Source: Ophioderma brevispina
Lineage: Eukaryota > Echinodermata > Ophiuroidea > Amphilepidida > Ophiodermatidae
Direction of reading: 5' to 3'
DNA length: 64,000 nt
Assembly (NCBI GenBank): GCA_023653785.1
Contig: JAMKCH010005416.1
Span: forward strand, 1-64,000
Position 1 is the first letter of the stretch; the number at the start of each line of letters is the position of its first letter. Both the position numbers and the translations under genes were made by a program. The notes beneath the pieces were generated by a model that did no database searches, was not told the DNA's origin, and saw only the letters and a program-made list of their open reading frames with translations. Positions 22,998 through 35,160 of the stretch are shown here, piece after piece.

Positions 22998-23229
22998 CAC
23001 AATCCTCGCTAAAAGGACTTGGAACACTTTAGATACTGTCTTGAAAACGTTCCCCCATCTCCCCCTGTAATTTTTGAGACCGACAATGCACTCAGCACCT
23101 CTCCAAGGTGTTACAACATTGAATCGATGGGAGAGGGGAAGGGAAAAAGTTAAATATTAAGGTGACCAGCTTTCTTCATAAATCCATCACTACATGTGTC
23201 GGTGTTCCAAGGACTTTTTTCGAGGATTG
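22998..23229. mobile_element. Tc1/mariner-like MITE (TA target)
   Basis: CACAATCCTCGCTAAAAGGA with CTTGGAACAC on the left is complementary to GTGTTCCAAGGAC / TTTTTTCGAGGATTG on the right (written here as GTTCCAAGGACTTTTTTCGA and GGATTG). TA dinucleotides flank both ends (22996-22997 and 23230-23231). Terminal inverted repeats with TA target sites fit a Tc1/mariner-derived MITE. It lies ~570 bp upstream of the first recognised channel exon. Confidence 0.7.
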
Positions 23230-23799
23230 TAGTTCCTCTGATGCAGATGTGAAGATAAGTTTACATACTGTCTTCATTCTATTATTGTGAGTACTAAAAA
23301 AGAAGACTTTGGCTTTTCTTGTGGTAAATGTTCAATAATGAGGATTTGAGATTTTTTGCTTTGGAAAATGGTGTATTTATTGTGTGTTGATGTTTAGGGA
23401 AAGATGCGTTTGCAGTATGAAAAACTGGGGAATTCGTTTATTTTTTCCCTTGAGGCAGCCATAAGTGAAAAAATAAATACTATAGTTTCCACCGAAGAAT
23501 CATGGCCAGCATGATTGAGATACCTGCCGCGTGCATAAAGTGTTCAGCGTAAGATACAAAGTAGTGCTTGCATCTATTAAAGGAGGTGAATAAATCCCCA
23601 ACATTATGCATTGCTATGTTCGTACCAAGTGTTCCAGGCTGGCCACAATTTATTTGTTGGAACTGTAATATTAGTTTGTGAAGGTGGTAATGCATAGCAT
23701 ACGCAATCCAACTTTTTGCACAATGCAGGTTTTGAGGCTTGCATAACAATTTTGACATAGCATGATTACCAGTTTAAAGCAAACATGCTTGACTTGCAG

Positions 23800-23958
23800 A
23801 TGCGGGACATTGTAGGCAATGCAGGGGCGGCTCGTGGAGCATTCCGTCAAAGAAGGACAATACCATGGCACTTTTGAAACACTGGAAGATACCTGCCGAT
23901 ATACAGAATAGAGTGCGCCTGTGGTATATGTATTCATGGGACAGAAAGGAGTTAGTTG
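23800..23958 (+). CDS. CNG channel beta-like, visible exon 1 (C-linker), one-base frame break
   Basis: This exon encodes the C-linker, which couples cyclic-nucleotide binding to the S6 gate in the plasma membrane. After a GACTTGCAG acceptor it opens MRDIVGNAGAARGAFR, the A' helix just after S6 in CNG channels. It then gives KKDNTMALLKHWKIPADIQN and RVRLWYMYSWDRKELV, the B'-C' helices (compare the family pattern MxxYxIPxxVQxRVxxWYxYTW). Donor is G|GTGAGT. The two halves are in different frames: one extra base in the CAAAG run near 23849 restores both the frame and the standard spacing, and is also needed for the exon to end in the phase that exon 2 requires. Transmembrane and pore exons were not found upstream. 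Confidence 0.85.
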
Positions 23959-25708
23959 GTGAGTGTTGCAAAACAAAGTACAACAAAGGGAGAAAAGGAA
24001 TGACTGGTTAGAGTCATATTGACTTGACACAGTAGAACTATATTGTCTTGCTTGAAGTATGAAGTGGCAAAGCGTGTGCGTTGCCACCTTTCGTTGGCAG
24101 TACGCTGTGCTTTACCTATGTGTGCATTGAAAGTCAGTTCAATGTATACACCCGCGAAGAGCCGAAGCTACTTCATTCTTCGAGCTAGATAGAGTATAGC
24201 AATAGCTGCTAGATGCACATCACATTTGTGTGCTGATTTTTGCATTGGGTATCATTGCAAGGTACTATAAACTCTGCTGTATTTTTTCTAGAATTAGAAG
24301 TTGTACAATCTATAAATTAAAAAAAAGGGTGAAATTTTCTTTATTTTCTCATTACCTAGTGATAACGAAGGATGATGCATGTACTTCAGGTGAAACATGG
24401 AATTCTTTTGTTTGATCAATCTATGAACAAAAGAATTTCACATTCCAAGTACAGGCACACACACACACACACACACACCTTCATAATTTGCCTAGGAGAT
24501 GTGTGCACAATGCTGAATAGATAGCAATCTGCCATGTGTTGAATTTAAAACATGGTCTTAAATAACTCAAATGTTGGATGGACCTGCTGTAGCTAAGAGG
24601 TTGTTTTATATTTAGTGTAAAAATTGATGTTATTCTGTTTATTTTTGTATCCATATGCCTTACTTTGCAAAAAGAAATTAAGATAAAGACCAACTATCTC
24701 TTGTAATTTGAAGTAATCACATAACATTAAAAGAAACTGCCATTTTTTGTTTATGATAACATTCCAATTTCATTTGATTAGAAAACAAATTGATATGGCA
24801 AAATGATTATGTAGTTAGTACGCTAACTTTGAGATTGACCTGTGTGAAGTGTGAGCCACAACCCAAGAGGTACGCTCGTGGCAACAAAACTTCCTGAGAG
24901 AGCTGAGTAAATTATGCCATGATCACGCACGATCGAACCACTCACCAAATTCCTAATCACAAAGCAATGTGTGATATGCTAACATAATGCACCACACACT
25001 TAAAATATGTTGTTGTTTTTTCGGGTAAAAGGAATGATGACTTTTACTCTACCATTTATGTATGCCGAGTGTGTTACAAAATGTATTCTAGAGTTAATTT
25101 GAGTAAACAGGTAACAGAGTAAATATACTGACCTGTGTATAGTCCCAACATTTTCTTAAGCTAAGAACACCTTGAATTGTATTCTGAGGTGGGTTTCATC
25201 TTTTTTTTATTTAGGACATGTATTGATGACCATAAAGTAACTTGACATATTTTTTAGCAAAAGAAACCAAAATAGTCACAAAAATTGAACCAATTTGCCA
25301 TCTGACATTGCAGCAGCCATATTTGACTTGGCGACCTCTGTGACCTCCCAACCTAAGTATTTGTTATTCAAAGTATTGTGAATATTGAACTATGAAATTT
25401 TCTGTGAAATCTATTTGACCTATTGGGAATTTTAAACTGTTTAAGAAATTTGAGTACTATATTTTAGAAATGTCATGATATGATTTTCACCTGTAGAAAA
25501 AAGGCGAATTCTAAAAGTCTCTCCCATTGAAAAAAAAACTATTTTTTTTTCAATGGGAGAGACTGACACAAAATTGGTGCCTAGTGTTAGTTCCCCTAAG
25601 GAATCAATATGATTTACAAATGAAAAAAAACAACAACTAAACATGAGTCATTTAGACCTTTGCAAGTCAAACCAGAATGCGTACATATTATGTTTCTCTG
25701 TTTTACAG

Positions 25709-25806
25709 ATGAACTTGAGGCAATCAAGGGAGTACCAATCAAGATGCAGACAGACCTAGCCATACATGTACACATGGGAACACTTAGTAAAGTATCTCTA
25801 TTTCAG
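25709..25806 (+). CDS. CNG channel beta-like, visible exon 2 (C-linker end, CNBD start)
   Basis: The acceptor is TTTTACAG and the donor is CAG|GTGAGT. Joined to the G from exon 1 it reads DELEAIKGVPIKMQTDLAIH and VHMGTLSKVSLFQ, which is the D'-F' part of the C-linker and the first helix of the cyclic-nucleotide-binding domain. The KMQTDLAIxV..LxKVxLFQ pattern is diagnostic of CNG channels. The exon is 98 bp, starting with the last two bases of a codon and ending on a codon boundary. No frame damage is seen. The intron before it (23959-25708) contains a CA repeat at about 24455-24478 and an inverted CTCTCCCATTGAAAAAAA pair near 25520-25560. Confidence 0.93.
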
Positions 25807-26815
25807 GTGAGTGTTTGTTATTATGTATGTTAACAATACATGCATGAAATACAGATAAATTGCCACTTGTTCCATAGCCTTTCTTCAAGCCCTATTTCCT
25901 ACAGTCCCTGTATAAGATGTGGTGTAGTACCCTCGTTGGGGAGTCTCTTGCGCATCACCTTTCTGCATTTATTTTGTGTGTTTTGTTTTTCTTTATTTTC
26001 GGGGATAAATCTTCTGTAACTTTCCTGGGAACTAATTGGGCAATACATAGTAAGGTGCCGAATGAATGCATTGTGGTCAAACAAATGTGATACTGCCGTC
26101 TGGTAACATTGTTTTATGTTACTGTTGGGCATTCTTATTGTGGTTAAAGAAAGGGTTCAGTTGACAGTTAATTTTGGCACAAACAATCAATTAGTAGGTA
26201 CAATCCCTCATATGATGACCACATAATACTTTGATTAACACATTATGCTTGCACAGAACTATCCCTATTTGCACAAAGATGAAACGCGCCTCTGGTGATC
26301 CTGGTTGAGGCGTCTTTGACAAAGACTACTTGATCCATATGATTTTGTCAAATACCCATTCACCATCTTAGTTTTAGGGTTAGGATTAGTTATCTCTAGC
26401 TATTAAGATAATAAACATAAAGGGATACAGACACACAGGGATGGTATGCAATAGGCAAAAAAAATCTGAGATGTGAGGAAACGTCTCTGATTGTCCTTGG
26501 CACAAAATTTTGTTTTAATAGCAAAAATGCCATTAGTAATTATTTCTCTCAATATTATACAAATACTACATGGTTAGAAGGGAAATAGGGCAGACTCTTT
26601 TCCCGAGGTACTGGCTACAGGCCTATATTGTTTCCTATTTCCCCAATATAAACCATATAGTATTTGTTTTATTACCGTGTGACTCTAGGGATGAGGTTGT
26701 AGGGAAACAGTTCAACTATTTCCCTAGGGAAATAGCATATGTAATAGGAATCGACCAATGAAATAGCATGATTATGTTAATGAATATTAATGGGGTGTAA
26801 TAATTTATGTTGTAG

Positions 26816-26899
26816 GACTGTGACAAGATGTTGCTGAGAGACTTAGTGTTAAAGCTGAGACCAGTTCTCTATCTCCCAGGCGACTACATTTGTCGAAAG
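26816..26899 (+). CDS. CNG channel beta-like, visible exon 3 (CNBD)
   Basis: A 28-codon exon in phase 0, after TTATGTTGTAG and ending AAG|GTATGAG. It reads DCDKMLLRDLVLKLRPVLYL and PGDYICRK, the A helix and first strands of the cyclic-nucleotide-binding domain. The family pattern is F..C....L..L...L.PV.Y.PGDY.CRKGE; the YLPGDYICRK segment is highly conserved and leads to the next exon's [10 protein letters not shown]. Confidence 0.93.
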
Positions 26900-27992
26900 G
26901 TATGAGATGGCCTCTAATTTGTTTATTTTGTTCACAGTGGAATACATTCATGGGTGGTTTGCATTATGTAGTCGCATAAATGCACTTTCTTCACATCAGA
27001 CTGGCATATTTTGTGATGTGTAATTGATTCACAGTCAGCAATTTTTCCCCATTCCAGCAAAAAGTAATTTATTAATTACAAAAGTAATATAAGAAAAGAT
27101 ACAATTTGTAATGATATTAGCTCACACTCTCAGCTGTAGAGCCATCTTGGAATGGAAGTGAATGAAGTCAACTGTGTGGGAAAGGTTAGAAAGTCGGCTT
27201 TGCTATGTCTAGCTATAACAGAAAATATAGCTTCCCAGACTGTGTAAAAGACTAGCCTCATACAAAATACAACATAACTTATTGTCTGTCTGTAATAAAA
27301 GCCCTGGGTGTGTGAAATTTTGCAAAAAGGGTTGTTGATGATAGGCCATTTGTCAGTTATATTTCCATTGCAAATCATAGCTTGTACAGTCTGGGAATAC
27401 ATGGTGCTCCATGCACAAAAAGGATTGATGTTTGAACAAGTTAAACAACATCAAAATAGCATACCTGCCCACTAAAACAGCATATTTAGCACATTTTTAC
27501 ATGGACAGATGTAATTTCTGCAAAAAAGTGGACGACGTACAGAGTGAGTTGTGCAGTTTCAGGCTGGCAAATCTGCACCGTGTGCAATCGTGATTGTTAA
27601 TTATCAGCGTATACTTGCATTTATGGCATGATTTTTGGTATTTTTAGTAATATTTGATGAGGAAAAAATTGAGAGCCATTTATTAGAGAGGAAGCATCTA
27701 TTACAGACAATATAATATGTCATCCATCAAAATAAACAATGGTAGGATGATTTGTAATAGATATCCAGCAAATGTTGTTAGATTCCTGCACAGTGTTCTT
27801 CCTGTAAATTCATGCAGTAAAAATTCAAGAAACTCACATTTTGCTTATAATTCCCAAGTTTTTTTGTAAATTCAATAATTTTAGTTCCATTCCCAGATAG
27901 GTCTTTATAATATGGATTAAGATATAGAATGTGCCTTTAAGATTATATTAGAAATAGAGAAGACATGTTAATCTAGATTTGTTATGTTACAG

Positions 27993-28111
27993 GGAGAGGT
28001 TGGCAAGGAGATGTACATAATAAAAAGTGGCTGTGTGCAAGTAGTTGGTGGTGAAAATAACAGGACTGTATTAGCAACTCTCCACAGTGGTAGCTATTTT
28101 GGAGAAATAAG
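27993..28111 (+). CDS. CNG channel beta-like, visible exon 4 (CNBD beta-roll)
   Basis: After GTTATGTTACAG it reads [39 protein letters not shown], ending inside a serine codon (AG|GTAGGT). This is the beta-roll that cradles the nucleotide. The MYIIKSGxVQVVGG form, with VQV and the GG loop, is beta-subunit-like (CNGB) rather than alpha-like. FGEI begins the phosphate-binding cassette, completed in exon 5. The donor is unusual in its surroundings: a 173 bp palindromic MITE begins nine bases into the intron. Confidence 0.94.
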
Positions 28112-28120
28112 GTAGGTATA

Positions 28121-28293
28121 TTTCGTCCGGCCTGAACTAAGGAGTGATGTCATAGCTTTTGCGCAGCTATTTTGCATGCGTATCGCGAATGCCGACTTTG
28201 TATGCTCGTGATTACAGCTGCGGCCTACTGCGATTCGCACGTTGAAGACTGTGTGAAAGCTCTGACGTCACTCCTTAGTTCAGGCCGGACAAA
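28121..28293. mobile_element. 173 bp palindromic MITE adjoining a splice donor
   Basis: TTTCGTCCGGCCTGAACTAA with GGAGTGATGTCA on the left is the complement of TGACGTCACTCCTTAGTTCA with GGCCGGACAAA on the right. Flanks read GTATA on both sides (28116-28120 and 28294-28298), which could be a 5 bp duplication or a TA duplication with chance neighbours. There is no coding capacity. It sits on the intron side of exon 4's donor, leaving GTAGGTATA intact. Confidence 0.85.
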
Positions 28294-30650
28294 GTATAAC
28301 AGTGGTGTAGCCAAAGGGGTGGCAGAGGGAGCAGAGAGCCCCAGTGACTGGGACACTTGTGACCCAGTGTGAGTAAATGAGGTTCTTTGGAGGTGAAAAT
28401 GAAAGTTGAGTTTTATGCAAATCATATTACCCGTGTTTTAAGGATTAAAATGAGACCTTAAAGTGATAGGAGGAGATTTTTTTGAGGATACAAATTTCTC
28501 TCAAATTGCACTTGATCGGTTGTAGACCACCTTCCGAGAACGTTTCGAATGTTAATTGGACAAACAAGCACGAAAGAAAACCACAAACTTTGTTTTCACC
28601 TGGCCTGGTTTCCTAAGTCATCCCTATAGGAAACCATTCTTTGAGTTTCTGTCGTGCACGACAGAAAGTACTAAATCATCATCTCATTACATAAAGACGG
28701 CGTATTCAACTTATTCACTTCAGGCGTGGTCTAATACATTGGTAAGCATTCCAAAAAAAAAAAAAAAAAAAAAAATGATACTGAAGTTTGTGTTTCTGAA
28801 TTATATCCCGGACAGGTGAGGTGTATATTACAAACCACTGGGGGCCTAACACTGATCCCTGTGGCACAGAGTAGTCCAGATTAACAGTGTCAGAATATGA
28901 CTCACCCACACGGACACATTGAGTTCTATTATATAGATAGGAATCACACCATCTTTAATCACCTTCATAAGGTGAAGGTTTTTCATCTTTAATCACCTTC
29001 ACCTTTAATCACCTTCTTTAATCACCTTCATAAGGTGTGTTGTTGTTATGAATTTGTGATAGGTCAAAGACCTTGACAAATGGACATAATAAAATACAAA
29101 TAAGGAGTGATAGGCATTGGAAGTTGAAGTACACCTATATTTTAGACACAATAAATTACACAAAATGGGCTCAGAACACATGTTATCAATATTTTTGGAA
29201 TTAAACATATATTTTTGGCTATAAGAAATTCACAAATGCCACAAAGGGTATAAAAATTTACTCATTTACTCGTGCTGGGTCACATTTTGCTTATAATTGG
29301 GACATTTGTTGCGGGTTACCAGGAACTTGCCCCCTCAGAACAACAGGGCTGGCTATGCCACATAGATACTATTAGGCGACATAGATACTATTCTCCCTGC
29401 TCATTGGTCGGGAGTTGAACAACAAGCATGTCATAGTTTTTGTCATTAAAGAACATAGTTTCGTAACAATGTCACATAGATCAGTCCATATTGGTGTAGA
29501 TCTACCCACAAGTGTAGGCATATTAGAAAATAGGTGACAAATATCTTTGTGAAGGGAAATTTATAAATTATTTAAATACTGTATTCAACCTAATTATTAC
29601 CACCAACAGCTAAGTTAAGTCATTTAGAGGGTGATGCATTGAAAGTTAAAGCCACTATCAGTGATTTCTTTAAAATATAAACAAATCGCGCCCCCTATTT
29701 GTCACCAAAGTCCATTTTTTTAGCACTGTTGTATTGGATATTGTTGAATAAATACCCCTGTAAGTGGGCTAGGCTTAAAGAGACACTGACATATTTGAAA
29801 AATAGTGCGCCCTCAAGATTTTTCAAAATTTATATTTTTGCATGGTTGTAAAGCTTCCATATATATACTTTAGCCTTCACCTGCAATGATTTAGACCAAA
29901 TCAGCATTCTTATGGGTAAACAGAATGATTTTATAATTAATGTCACCGGCGACATTAATTCAGCAGATGACGGAAATGGCGTTTAACACAAGAAAACATG
30001 CCGTATGCATGTTTCCCATGGCATGTACCCTGTTTGACTGGTCTATGACCTTTGTGGTTTTAATATCAATGAGTACGAGTCTATGATATTTATGTAATAT
30101 ACACATTTGTTGATTAAGTTATGGAAAACTTAAAAGTTAGCCTACAAATTATCTGGATGTCTTTAACCTCTTATTAACCTCCTTATCTGTTTTTGAGTAT
30201 TTTATTTTTGTGTAAAATGTATCTCTATTCTTGCAACGGCCTAGACTATCATTTGCGAGCAAATTGAAGAAATATCACATTTTGTGAAAATGTGCCAGTG
30301 CCGCTTTAAAGGTGCGTGTTCCGATCGTCTATGGGAATTTCTCTTACAAACAGTACACACTAAAACAGCTGTGTAACAGGAAAGTCATTGTACCTTAAGG
30401 CAAAAGGATTTTATACTGATTTTGTTAGTGAATTTGACATTGCAGGAGGGTGCTAAATAAGTCAAATATGGTACATTTGATACTGATAATTCATCTTTCA
30501 CAAAGTGCCTCCTATGAATTTTTGTTGTCAATTGGTGGAGATGATCAGTGGGTTGGGGACACAGCAGGTGCCTTGATTACCGACTCTGTGGATATGATGT
30601 GCATGATTTACAAAAAATTACGGTATGACATTGACTTGCTTTCTTGGTAG
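28294..30650. other. Intron between exons 4 and 5, repeat-filled
   Basis: From 28302 (CAGTGGTGTAGCCAAAGGGG) to about 29355 (GGGCTGGCTATGCCAC) the ends resemble a decayed copy of the CAGTGGCGTAGCCAG hAT element seen at 10983. Inside lie a perfect 22 bp palindrome (28646-28667), an A-run of about 22 bases at 28753-28774, a LINE fragment (28715-28965) and short CACCTT/AAGGTG repeats near 28965-29037. From 29640 to 30310 several TTAAAG.CACT-type motifs in opposite directions hint at another old MITE. No exon is seen. Confidence 0.5.
28715..28965 (-). pseudogene. LINE reverse transcriptase fragment
   Basis: The minus strand reads NRTQCVRVGESYSDTVNLD in the distal part and YSVPQGSVLGPQWFVIYTSP followed by VRDIIQKHKLQYHF. 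VPQGSVLGPxLFxIY is the motif B region of CR1/L2/jockey-type reverse transcriptases. The fragment ends at a long A-run on the plus strand where the catalytic YADD would follow. Only ~80 codons remain, so it is a dead insertion in the channel intron. Confidence 0.8.
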
Positions 30651-30797
30651 CTTGTTGGCTGTGGGTGTAGGAAATCGACGGACTGCGGATGTATACTCTC
30701 CTGGTTATGCCAACTTGTTTATCTTAGACAAAAAGGTACTACAAGAAGTTGTGGTTAACTATCCAGATGCGCAAGAGAGTTTGAAGAAGAAAGCAAG
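30651..30797 (+). CDS. CNG channel beta-like, visible exon 5 (phosphate-binding cassette, C helix)
   Basis: After TTCTTGGTAG the exon completes a serine codon and reads [40 protein letters not shown] and [17 protein letters not shown] is the core of the phosphate-binding cassette. In this family the second arginine contacts the cyclic phosphate and the following threonine favours cGMP. [29 protein letters not shown] is the B-C helix region and its wording is distinctly CNGB-like. Donor is AG|GTAAGG. Exons 4 and 5 together give an apparently intact cyclic-nucleotide pocket. Confidence 0.95.
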
Positions 30798-33700
30798 GTA
30801 AGGAAAGCACAAGGTCTTTGCAGGTAATTAGCATGCAATTATGATAAGACACTTGGATTATGCAAGTTTTGAATAGCTTCTATCATTATGCACTCATCAT
30901 TTCCAATATCAAATTCAAGAAACAGATAATGCAATTTTATATATCCAAATACACTCAGCAAATGAAGTTCCAAGTCTCCCACATTGAATGAGTGATATTT
31001 ATTGATAAGAGAGTTTTTAAATAAAAAAAATTATGCCATTTACAAATTTTAGCATTTTTTAGATGCACATATACAAAACTTTATTCAATAAGCTAATGTG
31101 GCAGATTTAAAAAATATACTCTTCAAACCATTAGGGAATATGTGGGGAATTAATGAATAAGTGAGGCCTAATGCTACCATGCAATTGTACATTAGAGAAT
31201 CTGTGGTTGAATTCCTTTTGCAGAAATATTTCATGAAGGACCCATGTCAAGGAAAAACAGAAACGGGTGAAATTTAGATTGTACAGCTGAAATGCAAAAA
31301 ACACTATTTTCATGTTTCTGAGTTAAGTTGAGATGTTTTCAGGTTGTGTACTTTTAAGACACATAATGGGAAATATTGGAAAGAATGGTAAACTTTGCGA
31401 TTCTGAAGAATGGTGGGTATTTTTATCACTGCTTACACCTTGTTCTAACCAGTAACATGGTGCAGAGCATAGAAATATAACAGGAAGTGAAGTAAATCAT
31501 GTGTATTATGCATAGCAAGCCCGTAACCATAACCACCAGCGGCGCTGTGGTTGTTTGTTATTGCGCTCAGCGAATTGCTGGGTTGAGGCAAGCATGACAC
31601 ACATAAAAATCTCGCTCGTCAAAGAGTTTCTGGTATAAGTGTTGCATTTCCCCTGTTCCGTTGTCTGATCGGTTCGATTCTCTGCAATAATTATGCAAAA
31701 AACAATCAATGGAAGAGAACATGCCTCTAAAAAGATGCCCAATTCCTATACAAAAAAGTCTCCCAGTGACCCCTTAAGTTTGCTTAAGAAAGAGAATTTG
31801 AAGTCAGAAGACAGAAGTGGGCATCATAAATATGCATAGGATTTACCATAGCCACGCTGTGATTGGCCCATAGGTGCGTGCCCAAAACCTATGATAATGA
31901 AGGCATATGCTATAATACTTTGGGCCACCTCGAATTTGTTATGAGGTTCAGGAATCGCTTAAATACACTGGTTCTAATCTGTGATTGCCAGTTCTTTTGC
32001 AAGGCCATGAAGAAAATAATACAAGTACAAGGGAACCTTCCAATAAGGAATCTTGCTCAGTTGGCTTGTCTTAGGCTATTTTGAAACTCAAGGAAAATTT
32101 TATTCTCAAGTAAAGGCCACCGTCATCAAGTTAACTGGTTTAGCGCAAAATGCATATATAAACTTTTTTTTTTCCTTTATCATCCCACTAAGGAGGATCA
32201 AAGAATATATCACCTCACGGGTATATTTTTTTTCATACATTCATATAGATCCCTCGATTTCATTGGTTAATCGCCTCATTTTACTGACTAGAGTATATCC
32301 TGTATCACCCCTCGGAGCACGTCTCAACGTCCGTATCATATCAGTTAGGAACTGCGCATGCGAGACCATGCATCATGACAACCACAAATCCGAAAATTTG
32401 GCGTTCATTTTTGAAGTAAGTCACTGCTCTAATTTGGCATTTTTAGGCAATGGTGAACCGAGTTGGAACAAGATTCAGCATATCGCTCTTCAAATAATAA
32501 AAGACTAAAATAGATCAATAATTTTGTTTGTGAATCAGGAAAAGATGAATTTTAGGGCTGCTTTATTTTCAAAGATTCTTGTCGCTGAAAATTTGTCACC
32601 CTTGGGCAATTAGAAAAATCTACATCAGTATACCGTTTAAGTATTGTTTGTTTTATGAATCACCTTATTATAATTTCTTTTAGGCCTATCTGTTTGTGCT
32701 TATTTTGTTCTGCTTGGGTATGATAAAATCGTATTAGGTGAGTTTTGAGGGGTGGAAAGGATTATATCTAGTCTCGGATTCTGTATCTAGGCTCGGGGTG
32801 CGCCCTCGCCCGATACAGTCTCCTCGACTATATCCGTTTATCACCCCAAAAATCACCTAATAACTAATAATATCAGGTCAGTGAGAGCCTACTGCGTCAT
32901 TATTTCAGGTCAGGGACCCATTACTCACTGATCCATTTACAGAGCAGGTATGATTGTGGATTCTGTGGAACTAACGTGTACGCGAATCCCTACAATCGTT
33001 CAAGTTCGGCTGTAGACACATTTCTGTGGTAGACACATTTTTGCTATTTGAAGTAAATACCGCCTTGTCAGGCTCGATGTTGGCTCAGCGAGCCAAACAA
33101 CCTCAATGGAAACCCAATAGTGTTCATTAAAAAAAATGTTAAAAAAACCGTATTATTGAGTTGATAAATAAGCCAGAAGCCTCTATAATCCATATAGTGG
33201 TGTGTGGTCTTTACCAAATATGGCGTTGTGTTCTTTACCAAATTAGCTGTTTCCAAGTAGATTCAGATATTCACCGTGACTCCAGAGAGAGGCCCTATAC
33301 CTCATACAATTCCATCGGTTTAGCATAAGAGGTTGTAACGGTAAATCAATGGAAGAGCCGTGGTGTTTTGTTTTTTATAGAAAAATTTAGGAATTCCCTG
33401 TGTCCAAACCCTCAAAATGACCTCGTCATATGCTAAGTTCTTGAAAATCAGTGGCAAAAGAGGGCATGTTGTAGCAAGTCCAAACAAGTGATTGCGCCTG
33501 TTGGCATTTAAAATAGCTAAAAATAGAATAGAAACACTAGGCTGACTGAATCGGATGCAGATAAAACGGCGTCGTGTCGCGGTAGCGACGAAAATGAATG
33601 AAAATAAACGGCTTTTTAAAGACCAGTCTAGTGACGCCGGAGGCGATTTTAGAGTCAGTGATTTAGCATTTGAACCAAAAATTTCTGTGGATATAATACA

Positions 33701-33985
33701 TCCCCGAAGGAGCCAGACGCCGTAGTAGTGATGAATTCTCTCTCAGCCCCGTCTACTCGTCACTGACTGAGTGAGAGCGGGGCTGAGTCTAGAGACTCAG
33801 TCATGTCAGTGCGGAATGTTGTTCATTGATAATCGTGTATAAATAGTATGGTATTATACACGTTGGGATTTTATACATGTATGCTTGTGGGCAAGCAACC
33901 AAATGGATGTTTCTCAGTGAATGTTTCATCGTATTCGATGTACTGACCTTGTGCACCTGACATTACGACCCCATTATTAATCTTT
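30798..33985. other. Intron between exons 5 and 6, first part
   Basis: No exon recognised. A plus-strand frame of 151 codons at 32053-32508 has no domain, no splice support and no motif. A small inverted repeat sits at 32732-32863, and another palindromic stretch (CTCAGCCCCG / CGGGGCTGAG) at about 33738-33787. Confidence 0.45.
32732..32863. mobile_element. Small inverted-repeat MITE
   Basis: TATTAGGTGAGTTTTGAGGG and GGATTATATCTAGTC on the left are complementary to GACTATATCCGTTTATCACC and AAAAATCACCTAATA on the right. The centre has CTGTATC / GATACAG around a GC-rich loop. Confidence 0.65.
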
Positions 33986-34627
33986 TTTTGTGCGTCGTCG
34001 CAAGAATTGCAGAAGGCACATAGTGATAGGGATACTCTGGTGGTATGTCTGTGTGTTGTCTGTGGTCAAATGTTAACCCTTAAGTTAAAGAGTTCCGTAA
34101 AAGGGCTACGATGATGTAACTTGGTCTAAAGGAGGGGGCGGTTGGGGTGACATGTTGATCTCATGTGACATTTGTGTCCTCATGTGACCTTGGTGACCTC
34201 ATTTGACCTTTGGCCGGTCAAAATGTTAACCCTTTCCCGCAAGGCTTGTGTGCAAGTTATCTGGAGTTCCGTAAGCGTGTATGAGTAAACTTGGTGGAAG
34301 TAAGCGAGTTAAGATGTTCTCAACCTGATAATTTGGGCATATTTCGGGCAAATTACATATGCAAATGCTAATTAATATTAATAATTATCAAATCATCGTA
34401 TTCGCTTTATTTTTTAAATGGTACATCGGATATGTTAAATTCCTTCACTTCACGAAACCCCATTATGTGCACATCTTCTTTGCCAATTTTTAAGTTCCGA
34501 TACATCCGGCCTATGTATGCAAATGAAGCTAAATAATATCCTAGTGCTGTATCGCTAAAACGGTACATCGGATATGCAAAATTCCTTTGCTACATGAAAC
34601 TACTATACTATCCATCTGTGTTGAATC

Positions 34628-34850
34628 AATGGAGGGGGAAGGGTGGGGTGTTGGGGAGGGGGAAGGGTGGGGTGTTGGGGAGGGGGAAGGGTGGGGTGTG
34701 GGGGATGGTGGGGTGTTGGGGGCTGAGTGGGGGTTAGTGGTGGGGTGGGGTGGCGTCATGGAGGGTGGGAACGTTGGGAGGTGCGGGTTGGGTGCGTTGG
34801 GGAGGGGTCGGAGTGAGGTCAGGTGGCGTGCGTCAGTGAGGGGCGGGGTG
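34628..34850 (+). repeat. G-rich minisatellite, G-quadruplex-prone
   Basis: The unit GGGGAGGGGGAAGGGTGGGG plus TGTT is repeated about three times perfectly, then decays into GGTGGGG-type repeats. All G runs are on the plus strand, which is the sense strand of the channel transcript, so RNA quadruplexes in the intron are possible. Confidence 0.8.
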
Positions 34851-35160
34851 GGTTGACCTTGGTGACCTCATGTGACCTTGGTGACCCCATGTGACCTCGG
34901 TGATCTCATGTGACCATGTGACCTTGGTGACCCCATGTGACCTTGTGTGACCTTGGTGACCCCATGTGACCTCGGTGATCTCATGTGACCATGTGACCTT
35001 GGTGACCCCATGTGACTTTGGCAACCCCATGTGACCTTGTGTGACCTTGGTGACCCCATGTGACCTCGGTGACCTCGTGTGACCTTGGTGACCTCGGTGA
35101 TCTCATGTGACCATGTGACCTTGGTGACCTCATGTGACCTTGGTGACCTCATGTCACCTT
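34851..35160 (+). repeat. TGACC-repeat array
   Basis: About 27 copies of TGACC occur in ~300 bp, in combinations such as TGACCTTGGTGACC, TGACCTCATGTGACCT and TGACCATGTGACC. Higher-order units of about 50-60 bp repeat. TGACCT is the complement of the AGGTCA nuclear-receptor half-site, and both 3 bp and 4 bp spacings recur. Any regulatory role is inference. Confidence 0.8.

Noticed and set aside
1..23799. Transmembrane or pore exons of the channel upstream
   Set aside because: I looked for pore (TTIGGLP-like) and S6 coding text between 14000 and 23800 and found none. They may lie before the window.
32053..32508. 151-codon open frame as a possible new gene or exon
   Set aside because: It lies in the channel intron and has no motif, no plausible splice context and AT-driven composition.
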